Shown piece by piece: positions 42,370 to 52,202 of a DNA stretch of 64,000 bases. The DNA lies in assembly GCA_032615215.1 (NCBI GenBank), contig CP128433.1, forward strand, positions 1,943,501 to 2,007,500. Direction: 5' to 3'. The notes below the pieces were generated by a model. The model searched no databases. It saw only the letters and a program-made list of their open reading frames with translations, and had not been told where the DNA came from. Both the position numbers and the translations under genes were made by a program. This DNA is from Microbulbifer sp. MKSA007. Lineage in GTDB: Bacteria; Pseudomonadota; Gammaproteobacteria; Pseudomonadales; Cellvibrionaceae. Within the stretch, counting starts at the first letter, position 1; every line of letters starts with the position of its first letter.

Positions 42370-44773
42370 ATGGATCAGTCATCCGACACCACACTTGAAT
42401 ATCCGTTGTTGCCATTGCGCGATGTTGTTGTTTACCCCCATATGGTGATCCCGCTTTTTGTCGGCAGGGAAAAGTCCATAGAGGCCCTGGAAGAGGCCAT
42501 GCGCAGGGATAAGCAGGTATTGCTTGTGGCGCAGCGAAAGGCATCTGAGGATGACCCAGGTGCAGACGATATCTATCGCGTGGGCACTATTGCCAGTGTC
42601 TTGCAGTTACTCAAACTCCCCGATGGCACTGTGAAGGTGCTGGTAGAAGGGGGAGCGCGTAAATATCCACGAAGTGATGGAGAGGGAGAACCATTTCGAG
42701 GCGACCGTTTCGCCGATGGAAACGCAGGAGTTGCCGGAAGGCGAAGCAGATGCCCTTGTGCGCTCTGTGATGTCTCAGTTTGAACAGTACGTTTCTGTAA
42801 GTAAGAAAGTCCCCAATGAGGTTATTACCTCTCTGTCGGGAATTGATGAACCTGGCCGCTTGGCAGATACCATTTCTGCGCATATGTCCCTTGAGTTGGC
42901 TCAGAAGCAAGAGCTTCTGGAGACTCTCAGTGTTAAAGAGCGTTTGGAGCATTTGCTGGGCCTTATGGATGCTGAAATCGACCTGATCCAGGTGGAAAAA
43001 CGCATTCGTGGGCGTGTGAAAAAGCAGATGGAGAAAAGCCAACGCGAGTACTATCTCAATGAGCAGATGAAGGCGATTCAAAAAGAATTGGGCGAGATCA
43101 CCGAAGAGCCCAATGAAATTGAAGAGCTGGAAAACAAAATTGCCGAATCCGGCATGAGTGCGGAGGCAGAGAAGAAAACCCGCGCTGAGCTGGCTAAATT
43201 GAAAATGATGTCGCCTATGTCTGCGGAAGCTTCGGTTTTACGCAGTTATATCGACTGGATGTTGAGCCTGCCCTGGAAAAAAGCCAGCCGGGTGAGACAC
43301 GATTTGGTTAAAGCCGAGGAAATTCTCGAGAAAGAACACTACGGCTTGGAAGAGGTTAAAGAGCGGATTCTGGAATACCTCGCAGTACAGAAGCGAGTGA
43401 AGAAAGTGAAAGGGCCGATCTTGTGCTTGGTTGGGCCTCCCGGGGTGGGTAAAACCTCCCTCGGTCAATCTATCGCCCGAGCAACAAATCGTCAGTATGT
43501 GCGTATGGCCCTGGGCGGCGTTCGTGATGAAGCTGAGATTCGCGGGCATCGACGCACTTATATTGGCTCATTGCCGGGCAAGCTGATTCAGAAAATTTCG
43601 AAAGTTGGAGTGAAGAATCCCCTGTTCCTGCTCGACGAAGTCGACAAAATGGGGATGGATCAGCGCGGCGATCCCGCCTCAGCGCTTCTTGAGGTTTTGG
43701 ATCCGGAGCAGAATAAAACCTTCAATGATCACTACTTGGAAGTGGATTACGACCTTTCCGATGTGATGTTTGTCTGCACCTCTAACTCAATGAATATTCC
43801 AGGCCCGTTGCTGGATCGTATGGAAGTTATTCGAATCCCCGGTTATACCGAGGACGAAAAACTGAATATTGCTCAGCGTTATCTTGTGCCGAAGCAGCGC
43901 AAGGCCAACGGCCTTAAAGATGATGAGCTGGATCTCTCTGATGACAGTATCCGAGATATTGTCCGCTACTACACCCGTGAAGCAGGTGTGCGTGGCCTGG
44001 ACCGGGAGATTGCCAAGATCTGCCGCAAGGTAGTAACGGAGCACGTTCGCAATCCTTCAGAGAAGAAGGCTGTAATACAGCCAGAGCAACTTGAAGAGCT
44101 TCTCGGTGTTCGCAAGTTTGATTTTGGCCGCGCAGAAGAAGAGGACAAAATCGGAATTGTTACCGGTCTCGCCTGGACCGAGGTGGGTGGTGAGCTTCTT
44201 AACATTGAGGCTTCAGCTGTGCCGGGCAAAGGGCGCATGATCAAAACCGGCTCCCTTGGCGATGTTATGCAGGAGTCTATCCAGGCGGCCTTGACGGTTG
44301 TGCGTTCGCGCTCCCAGGCACTGGGAATAGGTCCGGACTTCCACGAGACTCGCGATATTCATATCCACGTGCCTGAAGGTGCCACCCCCAAAGATGGCCC
44401 TTCGGCGGGTATTGCCATGTGCACCGCTTTGGTGTCTGTACTGACGGATATTCCCGTTCGCTCAGATGTGGCGATGACTGGAGAAATTACTCTGCGTGGA
44501 GAAGTTTTAAGAATTGGTGGTCTTAAAGAAAAGTTATTGGCAGCGCATCGGGGCGGTATAAAAACTGTACTGATTCCTGCTGATAATGAGCGAGACCTGA
44601 AGGATATTCCCGATAATATTCTCCAGGACTTGGTAGTTAGGCCCGTTAAGTGGATCGATCAGGTACTTGAGCTGGCGCTCGAACACAAGCCTGAATCCCT
44701 GTCTGATGAAGAGTATTCCGCCTTACAGAAAAAGGCAGAGGAGCGCTCGCAGCGAGGAATCCAAACTCACTGA
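42370..44773 (+). CDS. lon: ATP-dependent protease Lon, frameshifted in this sequence
   Basis: AAA+ serine protease (about 800 aa) degrading misfolded and regulatory proteins. The N-terminal part from the ATG at 42370 (GAGAGGAG upstream) reads EYPLLPLRDVVVYPHMVIPLFVGREKS and stops at 42783. The rest continues in another frame from HEVMERENHFEATVSPM. The break is at the G5 run 42649-42653: seven Gs would give VEGGERVNIHEV, which has exactly the spacing of E. coli Lon (VEGLQRARI), so two Gs are probably missing. Downstream all domains are intact: Walker A GPPGVGKTS, Walker B LFLLDEVDKM, and the catalytic Ser in GATPKDGPSAGIAM and Lys in GLKEKLLAAHRGG. I regard the gene as functional and the break as an error. 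Confidence 0.93.
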
Positions 44774-44777
44774 CTCT

Positions 44778-44810
44778 TGTAAAGGGGTGACTTTTGTCGC
44801 CCCTTTACAA
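44778..44810 (+). terminator. Hairpin after lon
   Basis: TTGTAAAGGGG/CCCCTTTACAA is an 11-bp perfect stem directly after lon, without a clear T-run. It is a probable weak terminator or 3'-end stabiliser. Confidence 0.5.
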
Positions 44811-45029
44811 CTTGCAAGGCCAAAACTTCGCCAATCAGGCTATCTACGCTGCTTGAAAAGTGTGCATCTGCCCGGAAACCCGCATGGTTCCTTGACCCGC
44901 TTCTGGGCAGTTGGTATAAAACGGGGCTTATTGCCCGGCGCGTAAATTGCCGAAGGCTAAAAAATTTAAAGTATGGGTGTCTTTTGTAGACCACCCGAAG
45001 CATATTTAAAAAGAACAGAGGGATTAAGC

Positions 45030-45302
45030 GTGAATAAGTCCGAACTGATTGAAGCAATTGCCGCATCTGCAGATATTCCAAAAGCAGCAGCTGGCCGTGC
45101 TTTGGACGCAATGGTTGATAGCATCACTGATGCCCTAAAAAAAGGTGATCAAGTTGCCCTCGTTGGCTTTGGTACCTTTGCTGTGAAAGAGCGTGCAGCT
45201 CGTACTGGTCGCAATCCTCGCACTGGCGATCCCATTGAAATCGCTGCGGCAAAAATTCCTAACTTCAAGGCCGGTAAAGCCCTGAAAGACGCTGTAAACT
45301 AA
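45030..45302 (+). CDS. hupB: DNA-binding protein HU-beta
   Basis: A 90-aa nucleoid protein. From the GTG at 45030 (GAGGGATTAAGC upstream) it reads MNKSELIEAIAASADIPKAA, and the DNA-binding arm shows GFGTFAVKERAARTGRNPRTG, with the closing FKAGKALKDAVN. Length and the lon-hupB-ppiD order are those of gammaproteobacterial HU-beta. A terminator follows at 45350. Confidence 0.96.
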   Translation: MNKSELIEAIAASADIPKAAAGRALDAMVDSITDALKKGDQVALVGFGTFAVKERAARTGRNPRTGDPIEIAAAKIPNFKAGKALKDAVN

Positions 45303-45349
45303 GTTTTCAGCAGGCTTTGAGACTTTGTAAAAGAGTCTGAATGTCAAAG

Positions 45350-45378
45350 AGGCGTGTCAGTTGGGATACGCCTTTTTT
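45350..45378 (+). terminator. Intrinsic terminator after hupB
   Basis: AGGCGT/ACGCCT stem with a 12-base loop, followed by TTTTTTG. Confidence 0.85.
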
Positions 45379-45421
45379 GTATCTGATAGTAGTTAAAAAC
45401 AATTAATTTTCGGAGCTGAGC

Positions 45422-47305
45422 ATGCTTCAGTCCATGCGTGACAACCTGAAAGGGACAGCCGCGATTATTGTCGCAGCCTTTTTCGGTTTTATTATGGTCA
45501 TTGGGGGAATTGATTTCTTCACCGGTGCCAGTGGAGGTGCTGCCGATGCGGTAGCCGAGGTTAATGGCGAAAAAATTACAAACTTGGATTTGCAACGCGC
45601 AATTCAAAATCGCCGCAATATGATCATTAGTCAGTACGGCGAAGATGTGCCCGCTGATTTAATCAGCGATGAGCAGTTGCGTGAGCCAGTTTTACGCCAG
45701 TTGGTTTCCAGTGCTGTGATGCGCCAAGCTGCTCAGGACAGTGGTATGGTGATGAGCTCTGCGGCGGTCGACAGAGCGATCGTGGGAATTCCGGCTTTTC
45801 AGGTGAACGGCAGTTTTGATCCGCAAATGTACCGCGATGCTTTGCGTCGTATGGGGTATAGCCCTGCAGGCTTCCGCCAGATTATGGAAAATGATATGGC
45901 GCTGGAGCAGTACGCAAACAGTGTTGTTGAAAGTGCTTTTACTACCCAGGCGGATGCAGAGCAGATTGTTGCGGCCTCTATGGAAGAGCGTGATTTTGAT
46001 TACGTGGTGATGCCAGTTGAAGGCCTGCTAGCAGAGACTCAGGTTTCGGATGCTGAAGTAGAACAGTACTACCAGGAGAATCAAGGGCAATACCAGCGTC
46101 CAGAGCAGGTGGCGGTTGAGTATATTGAGCTAACTCCTGAAGTATTTGCCGGTAACATTGATATTTCTGAAAGCGATGTTCGCGCTCAGTACGAGCAAGA
46201 GCTGAAAGGTTTCGCATCGGAACTTCGCCGTCGAGCTGCACATATTTTGCTTGAAGAAGCTGACGCAGAAAAAATTGCTGAGATTCAGAGCAAACTGGAT
46301 GCCGGCGAAGATTTCGCCGAGTTGGCAAAGACTTACTCCCAAGACGTAGGCTCTGCGGAGGAAGGCGGTGAGTTGGGTTACACCACAGGTGATGTATTCC
46401 CAGAGGCATTCGAGCAGGCCTTGGCCGCGCTGGAAGTGGGTCAGGTTTCTGCTCCAGTGACCACCGATAGTGGAACTCACTTTATCAAGTTGTTGGAAGT
46501 AGAGCAGAGTGAACCGCCGAGCTTCGAAGAGCAAAAAGTGGCGATCGAAAAGCGACTGCGTGCGTCCGTTGCCGAGCGCGAGTTTGTTGATGCCTTGTCC
46601 CGTCTTGCCGATCTGGCATACAACGCGGATAACCTGGCTGAGCCCGCTGAAGAGTTGGGTGTTCCCCTGAAGACTGCCAATCTGTTTTCGCGCGAGAGCG
46701 CATCTGGCGTCCTTTCTAACGGGCAGGTTATCGAGGCTGCTTTCTCTGTGGAAGTGAAGGAAGATGGCAATACTTCAGATGTGATCAACCTGAACAATGA
46801 GCACTCTGTCGTTTTGCGGGTCACCGACTCTAAGCCCGCGGGTACCTACCCTCTGGAAGAGGTTCGCCAGCAAATTGTTGACCGTTTGAAGCGTGATAAG
46901 GCCAGTGAGCAATTGGCTAAGCAAGCGGAAGAGCTTAAAGAGAAGCTCGCTACTGGTACTAGTTTTGCAGAACTGGCAGAAGCGCAAGGTTTAACCCTGG
47001 AGACCAGTGATAAAACTCGCCGCGGTGGTTTTGCTCAGCGCGGTGAGATTAATGCCAAGGCATTTGCATTGCCTGCACCATCTGCTGGCAAAGATGAAGT
47101 GACCAGCTTCGCTACAAATAATGGTGATCTGGTAGTTCTCGATCTGCGCAGCGTGCGCCCGGGCGAACTGTCCAAGCAGAGCAAAGAGCAGCGTCAGGCA
47201 CTGATGCAGCAATTGGCCTCTGTAAATGGTGGGGCAGAGTTAGCAGCTATCCAGCGCTACTTGTCCGATCAGGCAAAAATCGATCTGGCCTCTTCTGCCG
47301 AGTAA
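45422..47305 (+). CDS. ppiD: Periplasmic folding chaperone PpiD
   Basis: Inner-membrane-anchored periplasmic chaperone of 627 aa. A single N-terminal transmembrane anchor (TAAIIVAAFFGFIMVIGGI, residues ~12-30) is followed by a SurA-N-like helical domain (DAVAEVNGEKITNLDLQRA) and a parvulin-type domain (about residues 265-360: RRRAAHILLEE; DFAELAKTYSQDVGSAEEGGELGYTT; QVSAPVTTDSGTHFIKLL), then a further PPIase-like C-terminal region. It assists folding of outer-membrane and secreted proteins at the Sec translocon exit. The GGAGCTGAGC before the ATG supports the start. Confidence 0.94.
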   Translation: MLQSMRDNLKGTAAIIVAAFFGFIMVIGGIDFFTGASGGAADAVAEVNGEKITNLDLQRAIQNRRNMIISQYGEDVPADLISDEQLREPVLRQLVSSAVMRQAAQDSGMVMSSAAVDRAIVGIPAFQVNGSFDPQMYRDALRRMGYSPAGFRQIMENDMALEQYANSVVESAFTTQADAEQIVAASMEERDFDYVVMPVEGLLAETQVSDAEVEQYYQENQGQYQRPEQVAVEYIELTPEVFAGNIDISESDVRAQYEQELKGFASELRRRAAHILLEEADAEKIAEIQSKLDAGEDFAELAKTYSQDVGSAEEGGELGYTTGDVFPEAFEQALAALEVGQVSAPVTTDSGTHFIKLLEVEQSEPPSFEEQKVAIEKRLRASVAEREFVDALSRLADLAYNADNLAEPAEELGVPLKTANLFSRESASGVLSNGQVIEAAFSVEVKEDGNTSDVINLNNEHSVVLRVTDSKPAGTYPLEEVRQQIVDRLKRDKASEQLAKQAEELKEKLATGTSFAELAEAQGLTLETSDKTRRGGFAQRGEINAKAFALPAPSAGKDEVTSFATNNGDLVVLDLRSVRPGELSKQSKEQRQALMQQLASVNGGAELAAIQRYLSDQAKIDLASSAE

Positions 47306-47317
47306 CGGTTGTTATTG

Positions 47318-47359
47318 AGCCATAAAAAAACCCGGCAATTGCCGGGTTTTTTTATGGCT
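47318..47359. terminator. Bidirectional terminator, 42-bp perfect palindrome
   Basis: From AGCCATAAAAAAACCCGGC to its exact complement around a central AATT, with A7 and T7 runs on both flanks, between the convergent ppiD and mltD genes. Confidence 0.96.
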
Positions 47360-47384
47360 AACTCCCTGTAGGGTAGGGTGCGCT

Positions 47385-48946
47385 TTAAGTGTTGCTGGCA
47401 CTATCCACAAATAAGGTTAAGCGCTGTCCGGGTTGTAAATACTTGGACTTGTTTATCTTATTCCAGCGGAGAATATCATCGATTTCGATACTGAATTTAT
47501 TGGCTATCCGATATAGAGAGTCGCCGCTGCGTACCCGGTAAGAAACCTTGCGGGTAGTGCGGTTGTTCTCTGATACTGCGGGGGAGCCGTTGTAAGCCAC
47601 CAGGGTGCGTCCAGGGCGCAGGGTGTCTCCCGGTGCCATGCTGTTCCAGCTGGCCAGTTGCTTTACGGTCACATCCAGCTTGCGTGAAATCCCCCAAAGG
47701 CTGTCGCCAGGGCGTACAGTGTAATTAACTTTCTGGCCCTTGCCAGAAGACTGCTTGCGTTTAACTCGCTGATCGAGTGCGTAGGCATACTGTCCCGCGG
47801 GGCCCGATGCGCTGGGGATTAACAGTGTTTTACCGGCGCGAATATTATTGCTGCGTAGTTTGTTTGTTTCGCGTATCGCTCCGACGGTGGTCTGGTAGCG
47901 TCGAGCGATAGTGGAAAGGGTGTCGCCTCGGGCAATGGTGTAGCGCTGCCAGCTTACCCTCTCTTCCTTGGGAAGTTGTGCCAGGGCGCTCTCAAACTTT
48001 TCCTGGGTCTCTATTGGAATCAGTAGTTGGTGGTTTCCGTTGGGGTCGGTTGCCCAGCGGTTATAGCCTGGGTTCAGTAGGTACAGCTCTTCTATCTCAA
48101 TTTCTGCAAGTTCCGCAGCTTGGGCCAGATCGATCTGACTGCCTACATCGACACGGGCGTAGTAGGGCTCATTGGAGACATCATGCAGTGGGATTTTGTA
48201 ATGGTCCGGGCGGGATATAACCTCCGCCAGAGCCAGCAGCTGGGGTACATAGCGCTTGGTTTCCCGCGGCAGTTTGAGATCCCAATAACTGGTGCCAAGC
48301 CCGTTGCGACGATTGCGCTCTACGGCTCTGCGAACCGTTCCCTCACCGGCGTTGTAAGCAGCGAGTGCCAGCTCCCAGTCCCCATCAAAGCGATCGTGTA
48401 GGTAGTTGAAGTACTTTGCCGCAGCCTGGGTGGATTCATGGACATCGCGGCGTCCGTCATACCACCAGTTTTGCTCGAGCCCGAAAGAGCGCCCGGTGGC
48501 CGGGATAAACTGCCACATACCGGAAGCCCGGGCGTGGGAGTAGGCGAAGGGGTCGTATGCACTCTCGACAATGGGGAGCAGCGCTAATTCAAGTGGGAGA
48601 TTTGCCTGTTCCAGCTGTTCTGCAACATGGAAAATATAGCGACGAGAGCGCTCCGTTACCCGAGCCATATAGCCCTCGTTGCGGGCGAAGTAAGCAATAT
48701 ATTCCTTAACCTTGGGGTCGCTGGTGTGGTGATCCAGGGCGAACCCCTGACGAAGTCTTGCCCAGATGTCTACGGGGGAGGGACCGCTTCAGAGGGTTCG
48801 TGTTTTTTAACAGCTCGGTCACTCGCGACAGAGGTTTCCTCTGCAGGGATATTTTCAGTTTCAGGCGCAGAGGCCTGTTCCGGTAATTGCGAGCAGGCCC
48901 CTACCGTAGCGGCTAGTAATGCTACGGCAAAATTCTTGTGAACCAT
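47385..48946 (-). CDS. mltD: Membrane-bound lytic transglycosylase MltD-type, frameshifted in this sequence
   Basis: Peptidoglycan lytic transglycosylase with LysM repeats. The N-terminal piece starting at 48946 is a lipoprotein (AVALLAATVGAC, then an acidic linker) and stops at 48770 after EAVPPP. One base added to the G5 run (plus strand 48774-48778) continues it as VDIWARLRQGFALDHHTSDPKVKEYIAYFARNEGYMARV into the catalytic domain: LLPIVESAYDPFAYSHARASGMWQFIPATGR with the catalytic Glu in VESA, and ALAAYNAGEGTV. Three LysM modules follow (RYTIARGDTLSTIARRY; NYTVRPGDSLWGISRKL; SYRVRSGDSLYRIANKF). An ATG at 48979 is an alternative start. The merged length is ~520 aa. Confidence 0.9.
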
Positions 48947-49142
48947 GTGTGATATCCGCGAGTCTTTCTTGTAATTCATCCTGACGCATTTCAGAACAAT
49001 TATTGGTAAAGCGCCAGGCATTTGGTCAATTACTTTCGATTCTAATTAGGCAAATTAGTTTCGGTCAATATTGACGGTTAAAAAGTATGCGAATTGCTAG
49101 TTTATCACCCAGCCTGAGAGGAGTTTAGGTGAAGTTGGGCGT

Positions 49143-49922
49143 TTAGAAGTTGTCCTTCCAGCCGCGCAAGCTCGCAAAAATATCTACGTTATCGCTTCCG
49201 TCATTTAACTCCGGTCTCGAATTGATAGCTGTCTGCCTAACTTCCGGATACTGACAGCGAAGAAATGGGTTGGTGTCTAGCTCAAGGGCGATAGTTGAAG
49301 GCAAAGTTGGCTTGTTTTCTACTCTCAAGGCTTTGCACTGAGCAACCCTTGCCTCAATGGCTTGATTGTTAGGCTCTACCGCTTGGGCAAACTTCAGGTT
49401 GGCGAGTGTGTACTCGTGTGCAGGATAAACAAAAGTTGCGGCGGGTAATTTACTGAGCTTTTGCAGAGAATGGTACATCTGCTCTGGAGTGCCTTCGAAC
49501 AACCTGCCGCAGCCAGCGGAAAAAAGAGTGTCACCACAAAAAAGGTGTAATTGTTCACCGCCTGCTGCTGTGGTTTCATTCAAAACCAAAGCTAAGTGGT
49601 CTAGAGTGTGCCCCGGAACAGCGTGTACCTGGAAGGGCATGCCAAGGACCTGTAAGGAATCTCCACCGGCAATGGGGTGAGTGACACCAGGTATGTGCTC
49701 GGGGCCATAGACAGGGCACTGGTACTGGTGGCAAAGCGTTTCGATGCCACCGGTATGGTCATAGTGGTGATGAGTAATGAGAATGCCGCTGAGCCTGGTC
49801 CCCTCTAGGGCCTTTTCTACTGGCACAGCATCACCAGGGTCGACTACCCAGTGCTGGCCATCTTTTTGCAGGTGCCAGATATAGTTGTCATTAAAGGCGG
49901 GGATTGGCGTGATGGATAGCAT
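49143..49922 (-). CDS. gloB: Hydroxyacylglutathione hydrolase (glyoxalase II)
   Basis: Metallo-beta-lactamase-fold thioesterase of 259 aa, completing methylglyoxal detoxification by hydrolysing S-lactoylglutathione. The binuclear metal motif THHHYDHTGG (His51, His53, Asp55, His56) is intact, with VPGHTLDH, CGDTLFSAGCGRLFEGTPEQM and PAHEYTLANLKFA typical of GloB. It is divergent from the methyltransferase next door, an arrangement shared with E. coli and Pseudomonas. Confidence 0.95.
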   Translation of the reverse strand: MLSITPIPAFNDNYIWHLQKDGQHWVVDPGDAVPVEKALEGTRLSGILITHHHYDHTGGIETLCHQYQCPVYGPEHIPGVTHPIAGGDSLQVLGMPFQVHAVPGHTLDHLALVLNETTAAGGEQLHLFCGDTLFSAGCGRLFEGTPEQMYHSLQKLSKLPAATFVYPAHEYTLANLKFAQAVEPNNQAIEARVAQCKALRVENKPTLPSTIALELDTNPFLRCQYPEVRQTAINSRPELNDGSDNVDIFASLRGWKDNF

Positions 49923-50079
49923 AATCGAATCGTCTTTTCGCTGAATAGCAGAACAATATCATGGAAGGCGTGAGACGGTGTGAATTGTTACCTGAGGACT
50001 GGTTTACTTAGAGTAAGGCCCTGGAAACATCGCCCGAGTGTAGAATTGAATAGCTGTTAGATTGATCAATGGAGATATG

Positions 50080-50866
50080 ATGACCGGAAAGAGCAGGCCT
50101 GGTAATGATGAGGAGCAATCCCCTCTTGGCAAGGTCTGCCCAGCGCTATCCCATTGGTTTTCCAGTTCGCTGGGAGAGGAGATTCTCTCGCAACAGCTGG
50201 CGTTGGCCCAACCCTTAGTGGAGGGCTTTTTCGGTTACCACTTTCTACAGGCCAGTGTGACCCAGTCCGTTGACTTTGGCGCCTCCAGCCGTATCAATCA
50301 TCGTTTTCGATTGGGGGCAACTTCTGAGCAGGGCGGGGCTGCGATAGTGGAGTTCGAGCAACTGCCCCTCCCCGCCGATTCAATCGATGTAGTACTGCTG
50401 CATCACCTTTTGGACTTTTCCAGTCATCCCCACCAAGTATTGAGAGAGGCGGCCAGGGTTTTGATACCCGGTGGTCATATGCTGCTAATCGGGTTTAACC
50501 CGTTTTCCTTGCTCGGCTTGTCCCGCCTGCTATTTTCCAGGGGGCTTACCAGCGCGGAAATCAACTGCGTGCTGCTCGAATTGCCGACTGGATGAATCTG
50601 TTGGACTTGCAGGCTGAGAGGGTAGATCGCGGCTTCTTCCGCTTGCCATTACAGCAAAAGGAATTGCTTTCCAAGACGGCTTGGATGGAGCGCCTTGGCT
50701 CCCGCTTGCACTTGCCATGGGGGGCTTTTACATCATAGTCGCCCGCAAAGAAGTGGCACGTGTTCGCACTATTAAAATCAATTGGCGGGCCGAGAGAAAG
50801 CCCGCTTTGGTTGCCACCCCGTCGAGCCCTCGCGTTGCAGCACGCGGGAAGCATCAAAAGCGCTGA
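50080..50866 (+). CDS. SAM-dependent methyltransferase (YafS-like), frameshifted twice in this sequence
   Basis: Class I methyltransferase between gloB and rnhA, the position of E. coli yafS. The first frame has the core motifs QSVDFGASSRIN, LPADSIDVVLLHHLLDFSSHPHQVLREAARVLIPGGHMLLIGFNP, and stops at 50595. One G added at 50540-50544 continues RGAYQRGNQLRAARIADWMNLLDLQAERVDRGFFRLPL. A second G added at 50720-50725 gives LPWGGFYIIVARKEVARVR to the stop at 50866. Both breaks lie in G-runs. I chose the ATG at 50080 because GGAG is 5 bp before it. The substrate is unknown; the merged length is ~262 aa. Confidence 0.82.
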
Positions 50867-50908
50867 TTTCGCTGAAAATCGGCCCCATATCTAATTTTGG
50901 CGTAAGTT

Positions 50909-51346
50909 TTGAAACAAATTACTATCTATACAGATGGCGCTTGTCGCGGTAATCCTGGTCCCGGCGGTTGGGGTGCCCTGTTGGTGTACGGTGAGCGGGA
51001 GAAAGAGTTGTTTGGTGGGGAGGCGCATACCACCAATAATCGTATGGAATTGTTAGCTGCAATCAAAGCTCTGGAGGCTCTTAAACAGCCGTGCAAAGTT
51101 GATTTACATACTGACTCACAGTACCTGCGCCAGGGCATTACCGGCTGGATTAACAACTGGAAAAAGAACGGTTGGAAAACGGCGAGTAAGAAGCCTGTCA
51201 AAAATGCAGACCTATGGCGGCAGTTGGATGAGAGCGTCTCCCAGCATGATGTGGAGTGGCACTGGGTTAAAGGTCATGCCGGCCACCCAGGCAATGAGCG
51301 GGCCGATCAGTTGGCAAATCGCGGCGTCGATGAGCTGGAGTCCTGA
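50909..51346 (+). CDS. rnhA: Ribonuclease HI
   Basis: Degrades the RNA strand of RNA-DNA hybrids in the cytoplasm; 145 aa. All four metal-binding acids are present: Asp9 (YTDGACRGNPGPGG), Glu47 (NNRMELLAA), Asp69 (LHTDSQY) and Asp133 (ERADQLAN), with the mobile His123 in KGHAGHPGN. It must start at the TTG 50909, since no ATG or GTG gives the conserved beginning KQITIYTDG; the ribosome site is weak. dnaQ follows 14 bp downstream, the usual pairing. Confidence 0.96.
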   Translation: MKQITIYTDGACRGNPGPGGWGALLVYGEREKELFGGEAHTTNNRMELLAAIKALEALKQPCKVDLHTDSQYLRQGITGWINNWKKNGWKTASKKPVKNADLWRQLDESVSQHDVEWHWVKGHAGHPGNERADQLANRGVDELES

Positions 51347-51360
51347 GGGGAATATTGCAT

Positions 51361-52086
51361 ATGCGTCAAGTGGTTCTCGATACAGAGACAACAGGTCTCG
51401 ATCCCAAAAGCGGCCATCGTATTATTGAAATTGGTTGCGTAGAGCTGGTTAACCGGAAGTTGACTGGCCGTCACTATCACCAGTACATCAACCCGCAGCG
51501 ACAAGTGGAAGATGGGGCTATTGAGGTCCATGGAATTACTAATGAATTCCTGGCGGACAAACCCGTATTCGCTCAAGTCGCCGATGAATTTATGACCTTC
51601 TGTGAAGGTGCAGAGCTGGTTATTCACAACGCGCCCTTCGATGTCGGTTTTATTGATGCTGAGCTGAGGCTGCTGGGTAATCCGCGCTGGCGCAATGTCA
51701 ATGCGCATTGTGGGGTTTTGGATACCCTGACAATGGCCCGGGAAAAGCACCCTGGGCAGAAAAACAATCTGGACGCCCTTTGTAAGCGCTACTTTGTCGA
51801 TAACTCCCAGCGGGATTTGCACGGCGCATTACTGGATGCGGAGATTCTTGCCGACGTCTACCTGATGATGACCGGTGGCCAAACCGATTTGGTGTTGGCA
51901 CAGGGTGATTCCTCGGAAGGGGAGGAAGGTAAGAAGGCGGAAAATGATGTGGCGGGTGAAGCCATTCGTCGCTTATCGGCAGATCGCGCGCCCCTGCTAG
52001 TAGCGCGTGCTACGCCACAGGAAGCTGAAGCGCATCAATCGATGCTAGGTTTGCTGGAGAAATCAGCGGGCAAACACTTCTGGTAG
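51361..52086 (+). CDS. dnaQ: DNA polymerase III epsilon subunit (3'-5' exonuclease)
   Basis: Proofreading exonuclease of the replicase, 241 aa. ExoI is LDTETTGLDP (Asp7, Glu9), ExoII lies around VIHNAPFDVGFIDAEL and ExoIII around HGALLDAEILADVYLMMTGGQ. The C-terminal tail for binding the polymerase alpha subunit is present (GLLEKSAGKHFW). I chose the ATG at 51361; GAGGGG lies ~10 bp upstream. It is probably co-transcribed with rnhA. Confidence 0.95.
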   Translation: MRQVVLDTETTGLDPKSGHRIIEIGCVELVNRKLTGRHYHQYINPQRQVEDGAIEVHGITNEFLADKPVFAQVADEFMTFCEGAELVIHNAPFDVGFIDAELRLLGNPRWRNVNAHCGVLDTLTMAREKHPGQKNNLDALCKRYFVDNSQRDLHGALLDAEILADVYLMMTGGQTDLVLAQGDSSEGEEGKKAENDVAGEAIRRLSADRAPLLVARATPQEAEAHQSMLGLLEKSAGKHFW

Positions 52087-52148
52087 CACATCAATGAAGA
52101 GGTGTTCTCTTTAACCTTGATGTTTATTGTGCTTTTCTTTTTCTGAGT

Positions 52149-52173
52149 GGGTGGGAATTATCAATCCCCACCC
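52149..52173. terminator. Hairpin between dnaQ and nhaB
   Basis: GGGTGGG/CCCACCC with an 11-base AT-rich loop between convergent genes; no clear T-run, so moderate confidence. Confidence 0.5.
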
Positions 52174-52202
52174 ATCCAGATAGTCTCTAATACAAGCTCT
52201 CT

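Noticed and set aside
42674..44773. Lon as a short protein starting at an internal ATG (42674)
   Set aside because: The missing N-terminal substrate-binding domain is present immediately upstream in another frame, joined by a G-run indel; a normal full-length lon is much more likely.
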